Source: Lineus longissimus
Taxonomy: Eukaryota > Nemertea > Pilidiophora > Heteronemertea > Lineidae
Direction: 5' to 3'
Assembly (NCBI RefSeq): GCF_910592395.1
Contig: NC_088320.1
Span: 8,930,001 to 8,994,000 of the forward strand
DNA: 64,000 bases
In this document: positions 45,178 through 57,115 of the stretch, piece by piece
Layout of the letters: each line of letters starts with the position of its first letter
Numbering within the stretch: the stretch's first letter is position 1
Notes under the pieces: model-generated
Told to the model about the DNA's origin: nothing
What the model saw: only the letters and a program-made list of their open reading frames with translations
The model's database searches: none
Program-made: the position numbers and the translations under genes

Positions 45178-46290
45178 TTAATCCTTGGCCTCTACAAGCA
45201 TTTCAAGTTTCTGAACGGGTCTCTGATAAGTTCCTCTAGCTGTGCTAATCTCGACATTCCGAACTATGCCGTCTTGTCCAGGAAATGTCCGTATGACGAG
45301 CGCGAGTGGCCAATCCCTTTGGTAGCCGTTGCTGTCTTCCTACAGGACGATATCACCATATTTGTCGTTTTGCCTTGAGATTGTCCATTTGCTCCTCTTG
45401 ATGAGTGTTGTCAAATACTCCGATTTAAATCTTCGCCAGAAAACGGCGGATATTTGTGCGACTTGTTTCCATCGTCTGGTATGATAATCCTTTCCTTCCA
45501 TTTGCAGCAGCGTATTGCTATCTGTCTTTGACGTAAGCAGCATGTTTGGACTGATTGCTGGCTGCAAATCATCTGCTGATCCCAAGACTGCCGTGAGGGG
45601 ACGACTATTCATGATATTCTGCTTCTGCGAAAGCGGTCTGTAGAGTTTCATCTGTCATCATGACCTGGCCTTTAAAAATCCAAAAAAGGCATTTCCTGGT
45701 TGTCTTGATCATCCTCTCCCACCTGCCACCTTGATGGCTTGCGAAAGTCGGAGATAATTGTAGCGACATGTCCTCCCCTTGCCACAAAGCGCTTGATAGC
45801 CATGATGCATGCGTCTGTTGTAAGTGAGCGAGCAATTTCGAAATGCACTGCTCTACTCGCTGGACAACTGTAGATGACTCCGTATCTCTTCTCCCGGTGC
45901 TTCCTGACTTTGACGTACAATGGACCGAAAAAGTTCATGCCTGCCTTCGAAAATGGGGGTTGATCTGTCTCTACTCTGCAAGCCGGAAGTTCTCCCATCT
46001 GCTGTTCGATGATGCATCCTCTGTATCTGCGGCAGACGACACACTTATGATTGATGCCCTTTACAGCCCATATGCCCTGATGATCCAATAGTTCCTCTGT
46101 AACTCAGCAATAACTTGGTTTCTCCCTGCATGACCTAATATATAAACGGATGTGGGTTTCTCTGAACAGACTCTGTACGACTGGCGACTGACCTGGAAGT
46201 ACAATGGGGGTCTTTGCGTTATGAGGCAAAGACGATTTATCCAATCTGTCCTTTATCCTCAGTAGTCCATCATCTCCCATTGCTATGTTC
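45178..46290 (-). pseudogene. BEL/Pao retrotransposon integrase relic
   Basis: Read on the minus strand, domains occur in family order. First is a D-D-G-L-L-R-I leader ending in KTPIVLP. The HHCC zinc domain follows (GHAGRNQVIAELQRNYW, then CVVCRRYRG). The RNase-H-like core has FFGPLYV, SRAVHFEIARSLTT and SDFRKP, the last standing where SDNGTNF with the second catalytic Asp is usual. Then come HQGGRWERMI and NSRPLTAV. Finally the C-terminal module has EYL, K-W-x-I, GDIVL, then VIRTFPGQDGIVRNVEI and RPVQKLEML, with TAA at 45178-45180. At least two frame changes and an in-frame stop break it. The enzyme would insert retrotransposon cDNA into chromosomes. Gag, protease and RT are not seen upstream. 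Confidence 0.8.
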
Positions 46291-46771
46291 AGGTTTCTAA
46301 GCGTTTTCTAAGCAGTTTTGTGATTTTGAAGCCCAATTTCTTGGTTTTTAAGATTTGAAAATGGTTTATTATCCCATCGGCGAAGTGGTGTGAGGTATAC
46401 CGTTGAGCAGGCCATTTGGCTTTCCTTACATACATTATACGTTATATAGATCATTTTAATGTAATCGCAGAGTGGATACAAGTATGTCATTACTGGACCC
46501 CAGCCTTGAACAACAAATGCATTTGTAGGAGGCACCACGATTCAGAGTATCTTCGATTTGTTAAAACAACATCATTCCTGATGACATCCGTAATACCAGA
46601 GTCTTTCAAACATGAGTCAGGCAGCTAGGGAAAATATGGTTTCAACAGCAAAGCCACCGCCCATTCCGAAAGACGCACATTGGTACATATAGAGCTCTCT
46701 CGGGTCACGCGTTGACCCAAGCCAATTCCGCACAACTGGAACTTGAACAATTCGACAATCAGCTAAATATT

Positions 46772-47256
46772 AGCGAGTTTCCGCATCGCTTACGATTACG
46801 ATTACGATTACGATTTGTGTTTGACGTCATCGATTTTTGGTGCTACGTCATCCCCGGCGAAATCGTCGATGGTACTTTCGTCTCGTTCTTACGAGGATTC
46901 CGGCTGATCTTCGTAAGTCGAAAAACGATTACATGGATTAGCGAAAAGCCTATTTTCCACGCTACATATCAAATTCAAGGTGAAATATTCATTGAGGAAT
47001 ACTTTAGAACATATCTGTCAAACATAGGAACTGCATTTAATGTGATCAACGGCGATTTTGATCATGTTTTAGCGCCGAGAAAAGTGCACCCTGAGCATGA
47101 GAGCAGAGTATAGGGCCTATACTACAGTACACCAAGTCGTTGGTGTGAATGCGGAAACAAAATTTCTGGTTCATGCCAGTTTTGAGAGTATTACGATTAC
47201 GACTTTGAAATCGTAATCGTAATCGTAATCGTAAGCGATGCGGAAACTCCCTATTA
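46772..47256. mobile_element. MITE with (TTACGA)n-bearing TIRs, ~485 bp
   Basis: Left TIR GCGAGTTTCCGCATCGCTTA followed by four TTACGA-type hexamers is mirrored at 47192-47256 (TCGTAATCGTAATCG...GCGATGCGGAAACTCCC). A TA (possibly ATT) duplication flanks the ends. A related terminus (GTACGAAAACTCCC|TA) lies at 48205-48220, at the edge of the transposase relic described next. Confidence 0.75.
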
Positions 47257-47394
47257 TATAACCATTACAAATGCTCCGTTTTAAAGCAATCACAAGCTTC
47301 AGATTCACTGATTTCTATAAAACAATTTAGTTTCAAAAAACAATATTGAAATGAAAAGCGATATGTTTTGTCTTTTGCTTTTCGCCAGTTTTGA

Positions 47395-48010
47395 TTATGA
47401 TATTGGGCCAAAAAGGTTGGCGATGATCCCGTCTGGTGTTACAATGGACTGAAATGTTATCGCATGAACCCTCTTGTGGCCGTTGTAGCATATGCGTTGG
47501 AGGTACATCTGACGTTAGATCGGTCGAACTGCCACATCTATGAAGCCAATGCAGTTGCGTTGAGGGGCACCTTTATCGTGTATCACATCGGCGAATTCCT
47601 GAAATCTGTTGACAAGCCAGGCCTAGGGTTGACTTAGATTGGTAAGTTTACCAGCGAAACTGTCGTATATGAAGTTGAGAACTGATGAAACGGTCATAGA
47701 AAGGGTAGATTTAGCGTAGTTGAAGAAGTTCTCCAGGGTCACGAATTGATTAGGGTAGGCAAGTATTGCCAGAAAGATTCATAACGCAGATATCCTATCC
47801 ATAACACATCTATTACGTAGGTTGAATATTTCCGGAAGTCTAAGAACATCTGTGAACCGGAAGAGGTCATGTTTCTCAAATCCGCCTAGCAAGCATTGTG
47901 CATTTGAATAGTCCCCTGTATTGAATTTCGGTTTCGCTTGGTCATACGGTCGTGCTCTTCTTCAAACCTGGCAAAACGAAGAGAAGCACCTCATCTTCAT
48001 CCTCGCCGGC
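47395..48010 (-). pseudogene. PIF/Harbinger-like (DDE_Tnp_4, HARBI1-type) transposase relic
   Basis: The minus-strand frame reads GFIDVAVRPI, then CYNGHKRVHAITFQSIVTPD and GIIANLFGP. This is the F-x-D-x-T/V-x-x-I...Y-N-G-x-K-x-x-H...Q-x-V-x-x-P-D-G core of the DDE_Tnp_4 family, with the first catalytic Asp in GFID. Upstream, LVNRFQEFADVIHDKGAPQR and the LRLPEIFNLRNRCVMD region match its helical N-terminal half. Stops and at least one frameshift interrupt it, and the second and third acidic residues are not seen. The nearby CGAAAACTCCC terminus at about 48210 may be its own TIR, which would make the 46772 MITE a relative. Confidence 0.7.
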
Positions 48011-48225
48011 TAACAGCACATTTTCAACTTCTTCTGCAACTGCCATCTTTATACAAAGTACCACCTACAACGGCTACTGCGCATGTCATATAGATTCGTT
48101 CTTCGTCTTTCGTGTTTTGTGCGAAACTCAAAATTGCGTGAAGTGCGAAGTACAAATACGAACTCTATTCTCGTACTTCGTTTTCGTATTTCGTAAGGGT
48201 ACGAAAACTCCCTATTGTGTTTCGG

Positions 48226-51200
48226 GTCTGCTCGTTTCAAACTCTCAGTGACGGTAGTTGATAAAGTATGGAATTAGTGAAACCTTGGAAACACTGATAA
48301 ACCTTGTAATATTCAATGTAAACCATGGAATCACTGTGCAAATAGCGCGGGAAATCGGGTGCGTTCCTTCCACGATTTATACCCTCCCAACTGACAGTCT
48401 CGTCCCAGCTGACTTTATTGATAGCAATTTGCCAGTTAGTTCAGAAGCCAACATTTTTAATGTGGAGGATGACGTCATCAATTGGCAATGCGCTGTGGTC
48501 GTTAAAATAATTTATTTCTCTTCAATGGAAGCAAAACTTAGTTTTTATGATTGTTTTGTATTCCATGGACGATAAAGTATTATGCTCGGTACTAGATGCA
48601 CGAGATCATAGGACAAACACACACGTGAATAAAAAAAAACCGCTTAGAACTGGTGACGTCACAAAGATCTCTGCATCCCTCGATGCGTACTGGAAGATGT
48701 AAGAAATCGCTCACGGCGAAGGAATTTATTCACATTTTTCATCTCCAAACCCGGCTAAAACCTTCGGTAATAAACTTTCATCTTCTTTTCTACGGATAAG
48801 TGCCAGCCGGTACTGCATGATGTAGTCAATCGTCTCTGTATCATCCTGTATGATCACACCGCTCCGTAGTTCAAATAGGCCCCGTGTGGTGGCGTAGTAA
48901 GCGGAGCGCTGATTGGTCCATATTATGGGTGTGTGGTGGGCGTGTCGTGACGTGCATGCCCATATTTGGGAGATCAGTAATGTACACTGGAGGCGAGGTA
49001 TGACTGGGTTGATTTAAAATATGGATTATTGAATCGGATATGCGACTGATTTCTAAACTACCGTCAAATTCCGATCTGATCATGTAAAAATAAGCTCCAA
49101 ATATTGATTCGTAACCACCTTAGGTTCAAATGGCATTATTTCATGTTTTTATGCATTTTTAGGACTGATTCCAAGGTTTATCACTGGTTCCAAGGTTTCA
49201 CTGATTCCAAGCTTTATCACCTACCCTCAGTGACACCTTTCATGTAAGGGAGGATCGCGAAACCCGCAGGGCGCTGCTCCTCGTCTCTGGGGTTGACGTT
49301 AGTCATTTTGTCTTTATCTCGGTCGCTACGCTGTCCCTCATTGAGAGCCCATTGCGGGTAACCGGAGTGACGCAACGCGTCCCTAACTTTCTCCTTCTCT
49401 GCTACTCTCAGGTTGGCATCTTCGATGATATTGTCTGCCCGATGCATCAGTGTCCTCACTATCCCCAGCTTTTGTTGGATAGGATGATTGGAGGACCATT
49501 GTAGGTAGTGGTCGTGGGTCACCTTTTTGTACACGGTTGTCTGGGTTCCTGATCATCATCACATCCAGCATGGGAAGGCGGTTGTTGTTTTCCCTCTCGA
49601 TGGTAAATTTAATGCTGTGGTGCTGCCTGTTGATGTGCTTAAAAAGTTCCTGTTCATGTGTTTGGCCGTTAACCACTCCGGTGTCGTCAACATACCTCCG
49701 CCAGTACCTATAGCGATGAGGGGCAGTATCCAATGCTTTACGTTCAAAATCCTCCATGAATAAGTTGGCTAGTACGGGGAACAATGGGGAGCCCATCGCC
49801 ATACCATAGGTCAGTTCGTAAATCACATGGTTGAGCTGGAAGTATGTCAGGAGTAGTTCAACATATTTTTGGGGGGTCAACAGGGTACGTTCATTCCAAG
49901 TGTTGTCTTTTTCTGCTCTCTTGGTACGCATTTGGACCACTTCTTTACGCTAGTAAAGAGTGCTGTGACATCGAAGAAGTGAGCACTTCTCAATCCTCTA
50001 ACGCGATCTCTCGAATTTTGTTGACGAGGTCTGTGGCGAATGGGAATTTGGACGTACCAAACAAGTTGCGTCGTTCTTCTAATGTGTATTTATTTACACT
50101 ATTAGGTAACATTGCATTCTGAAATATACAGAACAGTCAGTCAATAAAATGATCGAACATTAATCTTACATAATACATTAAATAGCCAATGAATAGAAAT
50201 TAATTTACATGCAATCCGATCTATGCATAATATTATATTCTATGATTAACGTAACTGAAGGTTTACGACTTGTAATTGTTTCGGAAACTGAAGAAATTGA
50301 AAATACGGTGTTTCTCCGATGATGGATAAATTAAAATAAACACCTTTGAAACGTGCCGCTGCTGCGGATGATGCGCACTGTTGAGGTGAGCGTCACGGAT
50401 GACGTGCGCTGCTGAAGCTGCGGAGGCGCAATATGATGGCGCGTCAAACCCGAATTTGTGCGCGAAACAGTTCAGAACAAGGTCCTTGGAGTTGTTGATG
50501 TGCTCAGCTGATTGTCCAACCAGGGGCTTGAGCAGGTCACCCAAGTGTTTGGCCGGGTGGTAAGATGACGGAATTGGTACTAGACACAATAGCCTATGAA
50601 GCATCTTTAGCGGGTTTTTGTGAATCTTAGGCGTGGCATAGAATCTCCGGTGGAATTAGATCAAAGACGTGGGGGGGGGGTATACCTTGTTGTACACTTT
50701 TGGGGCAAGGTGCCCAGCTTTCTTGATCTCCCTTAGCTTCTCTGCAGCCTGCCCTTTAGAGTCTTGGCGGGGTTGGTGGGGCCGATGACTTTGTATGTGT
50801 CCTTGTCATCAAGCAGTTTCTCGCACTGTTCAACATACTCGACTTTGTCCATTACCACAACGGCCGTACCCTTGTCGGCCGGGAAGAAGATAATGTCTTT
50901 GTCTTTGTCTTGAGGGACTTTGCGGTTTTCCTCTCCTCCTTGGTGAGGTTAGGCTTTGGGGATTGGCAATCTGAGATTGTGAGATTCCGTGAATATGATT
51001 GGCTAATACACGTCACGTTACCGTGTGGTATTCGCAATGTTGCCCACTCCAGCCGGTCGACATTTTGCCATGTCTTCCGGCGGGGCGACATTCGGCATGT
51101 TACCCTTCATGGCGAGCAATATTTATATAGTATACCTACCACCTCATTCCTCAATAGAGCCGCGTCCTCATGGTCTAGTTTGTGACGTACCACTTCTGTA

Positions 51201-51400
51201 GCGTAACGATCCCCTTGACAGGGATACTACTTGGGGTGCTGGGGGCAACAGCAAAGTTCAGGCCTTTATCTATGACACGCGATTCGCTGGGGTTGGGCTT
51301 ATATTTTGACACGGTACTTACCCATTTACGTAGCTGAGTACCGGACAAATTGAAGTTTCCTTTTTTAAACGCCCTGTTACCATGACAAGGATAGTGATTG
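48226..51400 (-). mobile_element. Penelope-like retroelement, reverse-transcriptase region, broken and interrupted
   Basis: Minus-strand order follows a Penelope-like RT: LTKEERKTAKSL (about 50950), FFPADKGTAVVVMD (50890), a P-K-I-H-K then PLVGQSAEHINNSKDLV block (50500-50640), FFDVTALFTS (49960), RTLLTPQKYVELLL, YGMAMGSPLFPVLANLFM (49790), WRRYVDDT with the catalytic D-D (49690), IKFTIERENNNRLPMLDV (49570) and SNHPIQQKLGIVRTL (49490). It then runs PYMKGV to the edge of an inserted transposon at 49226 and resumes beyond it at 48243-48226. Frameshifts occur near 49950 and 50900. About 480 bp of unrelated sequence (roughly 50025-50500) separates two parts of the thumb-side block. The downstream GIY-YIG endonuclease is not found. 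Confidence 0.8.
48253..49225. mobile_element. 973-bp DNA transposon with ~55-bp TIRs and perfect 9-bp target duplication
   Basis: The left end GGTAGTTGATAAAG..GGAAT.AGTGAAACCTTGGAA and the right end are reverse complements over about 55 bp, which include tandem GATTCCAAGGTTTATCACTG words. CTCAGTGAC occurs at 48244-48252 and 49226-49234. The insertion splits a Penelope RT frame that reads on across the duplication, confirming the boundaries. No transposase frame is present. The TIR sequence differs from the CGGCTGTTATAAAA family elsewhere in the window, but the target-duplication length is the same. A GGCCCCGTGTGGTGGCG segment inside (48880) also occurs at 34091. Confidence 0.9.
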
Positions 51401-51719
51401 ACAGTGATCGCGTGCTTCTAAGAGAATAGAGACCTTCTAAGAGAATGGAGACCTTCGGCAGTAGCGCGGACGTAATAGCCAATGTTAGTGTATATCTTTG
51501 GATTTGTTAGGGCGTTTGGCACCTGAAGTAAAAGAAATTAAAATAGTAATAATGTGGAAAAATGAATTGAAAAAAGGATTCCAAAAGGAGTCAAACCAAC
51601 GATGTATTTAACAAAATACATGCCATGCCAGCAGTGCTACTGATCAGTGAGCTGAACTGGACTGTTGGGAAAGATTGCGTCTAAGTTATAATTTTGACCA
51701 ATAGAAAAAAATTAGGTTC

Positions 51720-51990
51720 GCTTTTTGTCACACTTGAATACATTCGATAAAAAAATCTTAGGCCGACAATACTATTGAAATTCCTGATTTTTGGGATATA
51801 AGTGATATAGGCATTATCATATAGCTCAATAAGAAATGCTTCGCTTGATGGAGCCAGTTTTGCGAATAACGTTATCTAAGACGAGTATGAACTTATCACA
51901 GTGATTTTCGTCCGCCATTGCTTGAATGTTTTGAGTGGAAATGCCTCGTTTTCGTGGGATGTTCGGTCCCATAACCCCCAACCGCTGGTG
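51720..51990. repeat. Single arm of the foldback element
   Basis: Shares GAGCCAGTTTTGC.AATAACG, TTTTCGTCCGCCATTGCTTG and GTGGGATGTTCGGTCCCATA with the arms at 183-490 and 655-905. Confidence 0.75.
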
Positions 51991-52056
51991 TTCATTGACA
52001 AATACCTTACAAGTTCTCAAAAACTAGTAACCCAATGCCAAATTCTATATACTCTA

Positions 52057-52362
52057 AAACCTCGAATGCAAGGAATGAGGCTCCGCCCCGAATCATTACA
52101 TTGATTTTGAATGGGGATGGGCCAATATGTCAGGTATTATTCTTTTATCAATGGCATGGGCCAATGGAGTGGCATGTGTTATTATCACGCTCTGATCTTG
52201 GCTGACATTGACAGTGAAACGCAATCAACATCACTGGTTATATATAGTAGGCCAATTTTTTCTAATAAAAGAGACCCATTTTGTCGTTTGATATTGAGGT
52301 TTTAGAATCTCTCCTCCATTGTATTGATTGGGGGCGGAGCCTCATTCCTTGTATTCGAGGTT
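52057..52362. repeat. MITE with ~45-bp TIRs, ~305 bp
   Basis: ACCTCGAATGCAAGGAATGA and GGCTCCGCCCC at the left are mirrored by GGGGGCGGAGCCTCATTCCT and TGTATTCGAGGT at the right. No ORF. Confidence 0.8.
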
Positions 52363-55315
52363 CACAATCACAATCAATCTGGAACAATCTATAGGGGATT
52401 TTCCCCCCGTTGTCTACACTAACATGGCCTATTTTACCGTTGTCTTTAATACCTACTTACACAATTTAGATCTATAAGATATGATAATGATACAGTTGAT
52501 TGATATCACGGTACTCAGTGCCATGTCTGTATACACTTCGCCTCGGATCGTCAACCGATGAAACTCTTTATAAGTAGCTAACTCGGACCACACATCATCC
52601 TTGATCACTGCTGTGGCGTGTAAAGTTGAATCATTCGCTAATTGGTATTCTATTGGTGATGACTGCACTGATAATCGATACTGCTGACAGTGTTTATACT
52701 CGAATCCTGTCAGGCGGACGACGACAGCTTCCGGCTCTTCGTTCGAAAAGTACTTCCGGTTGAGGATTAGTGAAGCTGGATTGATAGCATTACAATGATG
52801 CTACGAAAACGAGGACGGTGCACTTTATCAACCATGAGCGACGTTTTTTAGAAAATGTGAGTAGCGCTGTCACCGGGAATGAAGTGTTTTGAAGGACTAA
52901 TTTATTTGGTATAATAGCCTTTGCCTCTCCCAGGCAAATGATGACAAAAACATACAATCAAAATCATTTATGATAATCAAGTGACCAAATTGCACTCAAT
53001 GACAACACTGAAAATTGCCAATTTGAAGTCTTTGAAAAACCCACGGACTATATTCCTCGGAGACGCAATTGAAGTATTCATTTCCGGTAATGAAAGCGAC
53101 AAAGTTCAATTTTCAATGAAAATGATACCCCCGATTCATTTTTCATCAGTAATAGGCCCAGGTGAGCCAAAAATACCCATGATCTGTAGGTATATTTGAA
53201 TCGGTGAGATTGCAGCGAGCTCGATTATAATTTCGATTCATTACATGTACCTAATCAGCATTAGTGTATCAGATATGATAGGGTGTCAGATCAATATTAG
53301 GTTCTTATTCAGATTGCACTTATTCACATATTTATTCACAATTCACAATTAGACAACAATGCTCCTTTACAATTTATTTGATCACATGATTCATGTGGAG
53401 GCTACGATCCCATTGGTTGATCAGCGACATGACGCTATCGTGGTAATTTGCATTGACAAACTGAATGCCTTAATTAGGATTATTCATGAGTCACCCAAAA
53501 GGGAAGTGAATGATAATCAGGCCATGTTCCAGGAATGATAACAACGTCATCAATTTATGGATACTTTGTCCCGTGGCGGAGAAATTCGGGGTGTCGCGCC
53601 AACTCCGTGCAATTTCTGAAGAGATGTCTTCGATATTTCACCGGAATTTCATTTCTAAAGTATGTAAGACCAGTTCGTTTGCAAATAATACTCATTGTTA
53701 TGAAGAACCCATATCGAGGGACTATTATGAACCAGAAATACCACCTAACCAGGTTCTACTTACGTAAATAGAATGTTTTGAAGTGAAAAATCGCGAGTCC
53801 GGGTCTCCTGGTAGTTCGTATTCCGCATGTATTACCCTACAGTTTGGTTATTCAACCCGTCGTTGGCGCGGTGATCGGCAAGTTATTTATAGTAACAGTG
53901 AAAAGGGGTTTCCCCGAAAGTAAAAATAGCCGAGCTATTTACCCAGTACGTTTCACCTATCACTTTTCTCGAGCAGACGAAAATTTATTTGAAAGTCATT
54001 TTTCAATAACTCTGCACAATCTATTCCATTTTGCGCCTTGGAAACTACCGTAATTGTTAGAACAAGTACATTTCCAAGTGTTTCACCAAGTCAATGTTCT
54101 TGCGTAATTTGAAAAAGGTGAATTATTAGCTCATTGCCGCGATTCACGTGGTAAATCATGTAACTGCCCGCTATAAATCATCCCCGCAATCGAAGTTCGA
54201 TAATGGATGGACTATTGGAAGGACCAAGCTAGGTATCTCTGGGTGTTTCAAATAGAGATTCCATTTCCTACCATAAGGATGATATTAGAATATCAAACTG
54301 GCACATCACAACAAGATGTACACTGATCAACACACACACACAGACTTATAACAAATTCCTTGGATACAGTGTTAGTTTTCACTCCTGAGTTATCAAGAGG
54401 CAGATGACTGTATTGAAAATCACTGGTTATACCAGGATGACACATAATTAAGTTGGCTCTTGCTTGAGGTACGGGACCCGTATCCCTAGGTCAAAGGCTA
54501 AAGGTGCGGGAGTTATTTTGTGCATGCGCACACAATTCCCTTATCTCTAGCAACTAGTGGCAAGTTCGTACGGCATTTTTAACCGGTATTCAAAACTATA
54601 ATTTGCTCTTAATGTTTCTTCACTTGAAATATTCTTGTAAAGCATTTTCACATTCGCCCAGTGTATTAAAAAAAAACCCGTTGATTAAATCAATGACGCA
54701 TGCATCTGTCACTGTCATGTCAGTGGACTTAGAGCTGTGACTCCGCGCAGTTAATGGAAAAAACGTTTTGGGCATGCGCCAAAGAACTCCCGTATACCTT
54801 AGCATTCTGAATAGGGGATATGGTCGTACTTCCAGTTTGCTACTACGCTACTCATTTCCAGACAATATTTCGACTTCCTCAAGTTTTTTTTTCTGTCCGA
54901 CAGTATGTTGATAAAGAACCTGAGCAAAAATATATTTTTCCGTAACTCGTCACTGACGCCCTGCATAATGTTATGGATTACATTATTTAATATGATATTT
55001 GCATTCAAAATGTCTTTCGATAGTGATGGAACAATTTAACTTTGTTTTGAAATAGGTAGTTGATCCTCCATGCATGCGTTCACTTCCGGGCTTTTTACAT
55101 AGATCAGCGTAAACCGATATGAGTAGACCGTACACTTCCGTTACTTCAGATTCTGAAGGTGATACCTCATACACTACCTACACACTTCATCGCCAATTAA
55201 TGATACAGTGCAGCAAGCGCACATACTTGAGAAGCAAAGTGTAAATCATGGAGGCCGTAGGTCAATGAAAACACATCATATTTTTTGTGAGAAGTCTACA
55301 AATCCACGAATTTTT
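52363..55315. other. No gene recognised
   Basis: Short ORFs on both strands, a CA-repeat patch near 54332, and no identifiable protein motif or repeat family. Confidence 0.5.
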
Positions 55316-55323
55316 TATGTTAA

Positions 55324-55445
55324 AGGGGTACGCCGTTCGTAATTACTTGTGGTCCAGTTGAGATTCAAATTTAGTACGTATTTCTGCAATTGAACATTTT
55401 TAAATTAAATTCAAATTCTATTTTTATAACGAACGGCGTATGCCT
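55324..55445. repeat. TTAA-flanked MITE, ~120 bp
   Basis: TTAA at 55320-55323, then AGGGGTACGCCGTTCGT. At the right, ACGAACGGCGTATGCCT, then TTAA. A TTAA target is used by piggyBac and Kolobok families. A similar end (TTTAAAGGAGTACGC) lies at about 14965. Confidence 0.7.
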
Positions 55446-55708
55446 TTAAAGCAGTTTATTCGGTTCAATCCTGAAAATGGTCTCACGGAGTGTTTTCACT
55501 GATATGCACACTCTAATATAGGCAGGAAAATGTAATGAAAAGATGCAGAACGAATGAATTTTACATAAACTTGAACGATATCGCAATCCTTGCGTACACT
55601 AGATTCAATCGGATGGTCATATATCACTGCTACGCAGCGGATAAATCGCGTACGTTGACCACCGTGAATACAAACCTTCTGTCAGCGTTGGCTTCATTTA
55701 GAACCGCC

Positions 55709-55880
55709 GGTGTAGAAGTTTAAAATGTCCTGGGATAAAATGTCCGGGAACAAAGGATTCTATTATGCGCTTCAATCTCTGAGCTATTGACTGTCAGGGT
55801 CTCTATAGAACCATATTGCAGAATACAATAGGGCCGGACACTTTTTCCAGGGGGGGACACTTTTTACTTTTACACCGGTA
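55709..55880. repeat. Palindromic MITE, ~170 bp, with AATGTCC(G)GG words
   Basis: CCGGTGTAGAAGT...AATGTCC at the left is mirrored by GGACACTTTT..TTTTACACCGG at the right. A related block (ATGTCCTTGGATAGAATGTC) recurs at 56284-56330 with the neighbouring GATTCTAT.AT sequence. Confidence 0.65.
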
Positions 55881-56944
55881 ATAGCCTGGGGATTTCTCTG
55901 AGGCTGAGAAAACCATGTTAAATGGCAGTACAATGGCAGCGGGTAGGAAACGTGAGGGATTAGCTAGGGTTTCAGGCAATCTATCCGGGCGGTGGTGATC
56001 AATAAGTCACAATTCAAGTAAGCCCACCAGTCCAGTGACCAAGCTTTTTCGAATACCCGGTTAAAAGCCCAACAACTGATCTTTTGACCAGGACACCCAA
56101 TCCTCCAGGACAGGTTTTCTAACAGAGCGGCATTAGACAGACACCTTGAACATTATTTATCATTTTACGAAGATTCGTCCTTCGCAGCTTTCGCTAATAT
56201 ATGATTAACGTTCACCAAACATTGAGGTAGGCACCGAAAAATGGTGACTTCCAAAATATTCAACCAGGCAGGTGTAAAGGTTACCATGTCCTTGGATAGA
56301 ATGTCCGGGGAACAAATGATTCTATCATAGGTAACTTAAAAGAGTTCCCATGGATCCAAGGATTTCCTGCTGCCTGTTATATCTAACGCTGAACTAGCAC
56401 TTGTACGAGTTGGGACATGTCTGTCATGCAGAGTTTTTGAAACCGGGTGCACTGTTCAATAGATTGGTATAAGGAATAAAGACATTATCATAATGATGGC
56501 GGCGTTAGCTTTCACTGGATTGGAGTGTGTGTCGGCCAGGGGATATCAGCTGTTGCACTCTCCAGTTTTGTGCGTTTTTTCCTGGTTTAGACAAATATCA
56601 AAATATTTCGAAAATGAGCTGACTACATTTTTCTCGAGCATTAGTTATGGTGCTTCATGTGAAAAGCGGTATTTTTGGATTTACCAATAAGAACAATTTT
56701 TAAAATCACGGTTTTCGTGATTTTTCTGGTCTGGTTTGGAACTTTCAGTTTGGAGTATCCTCAAGTGCCGAGTTCCTGTAGAGAGAATAGATCACGGTTT
56801 TTTCAGTGGTGCACAGTACCAAGTGGTCATTCTTTGAAAAGCGCCTTCAAAACGCATTTTGAAATGATTGTCATTTGCAATTGAGAGAACATCCTGACGT
56901 CACGCAATTTCAGGAAAACTGTTGAGCGTGACCTTAGGCATGGA

Positions 56945-57115
56945 CGCCACATGGTAGATCCATGGTTCCAGGAAGCGCCTAACTAGTGCATCGTTCCACA
57001 TGGAACGGATCGACGCATGGAGAGCTAACTCGGGTCAAATGGAAGTCAACATCGGAAAAGGGTGATAATTCAGTCAGATTTGGAATGTTTCCTTTCTTGT
57101 GCAATTTGTTGGTGT
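56945..57115 (-). repeat. Dispersed repeat, copy 2
   Basis: Reverse-complement copy of 10515-10700 (GGTAGATCCATGGTTCCAGG, CATGGAGAGCTAACTCGG). Confidence 0.8.
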
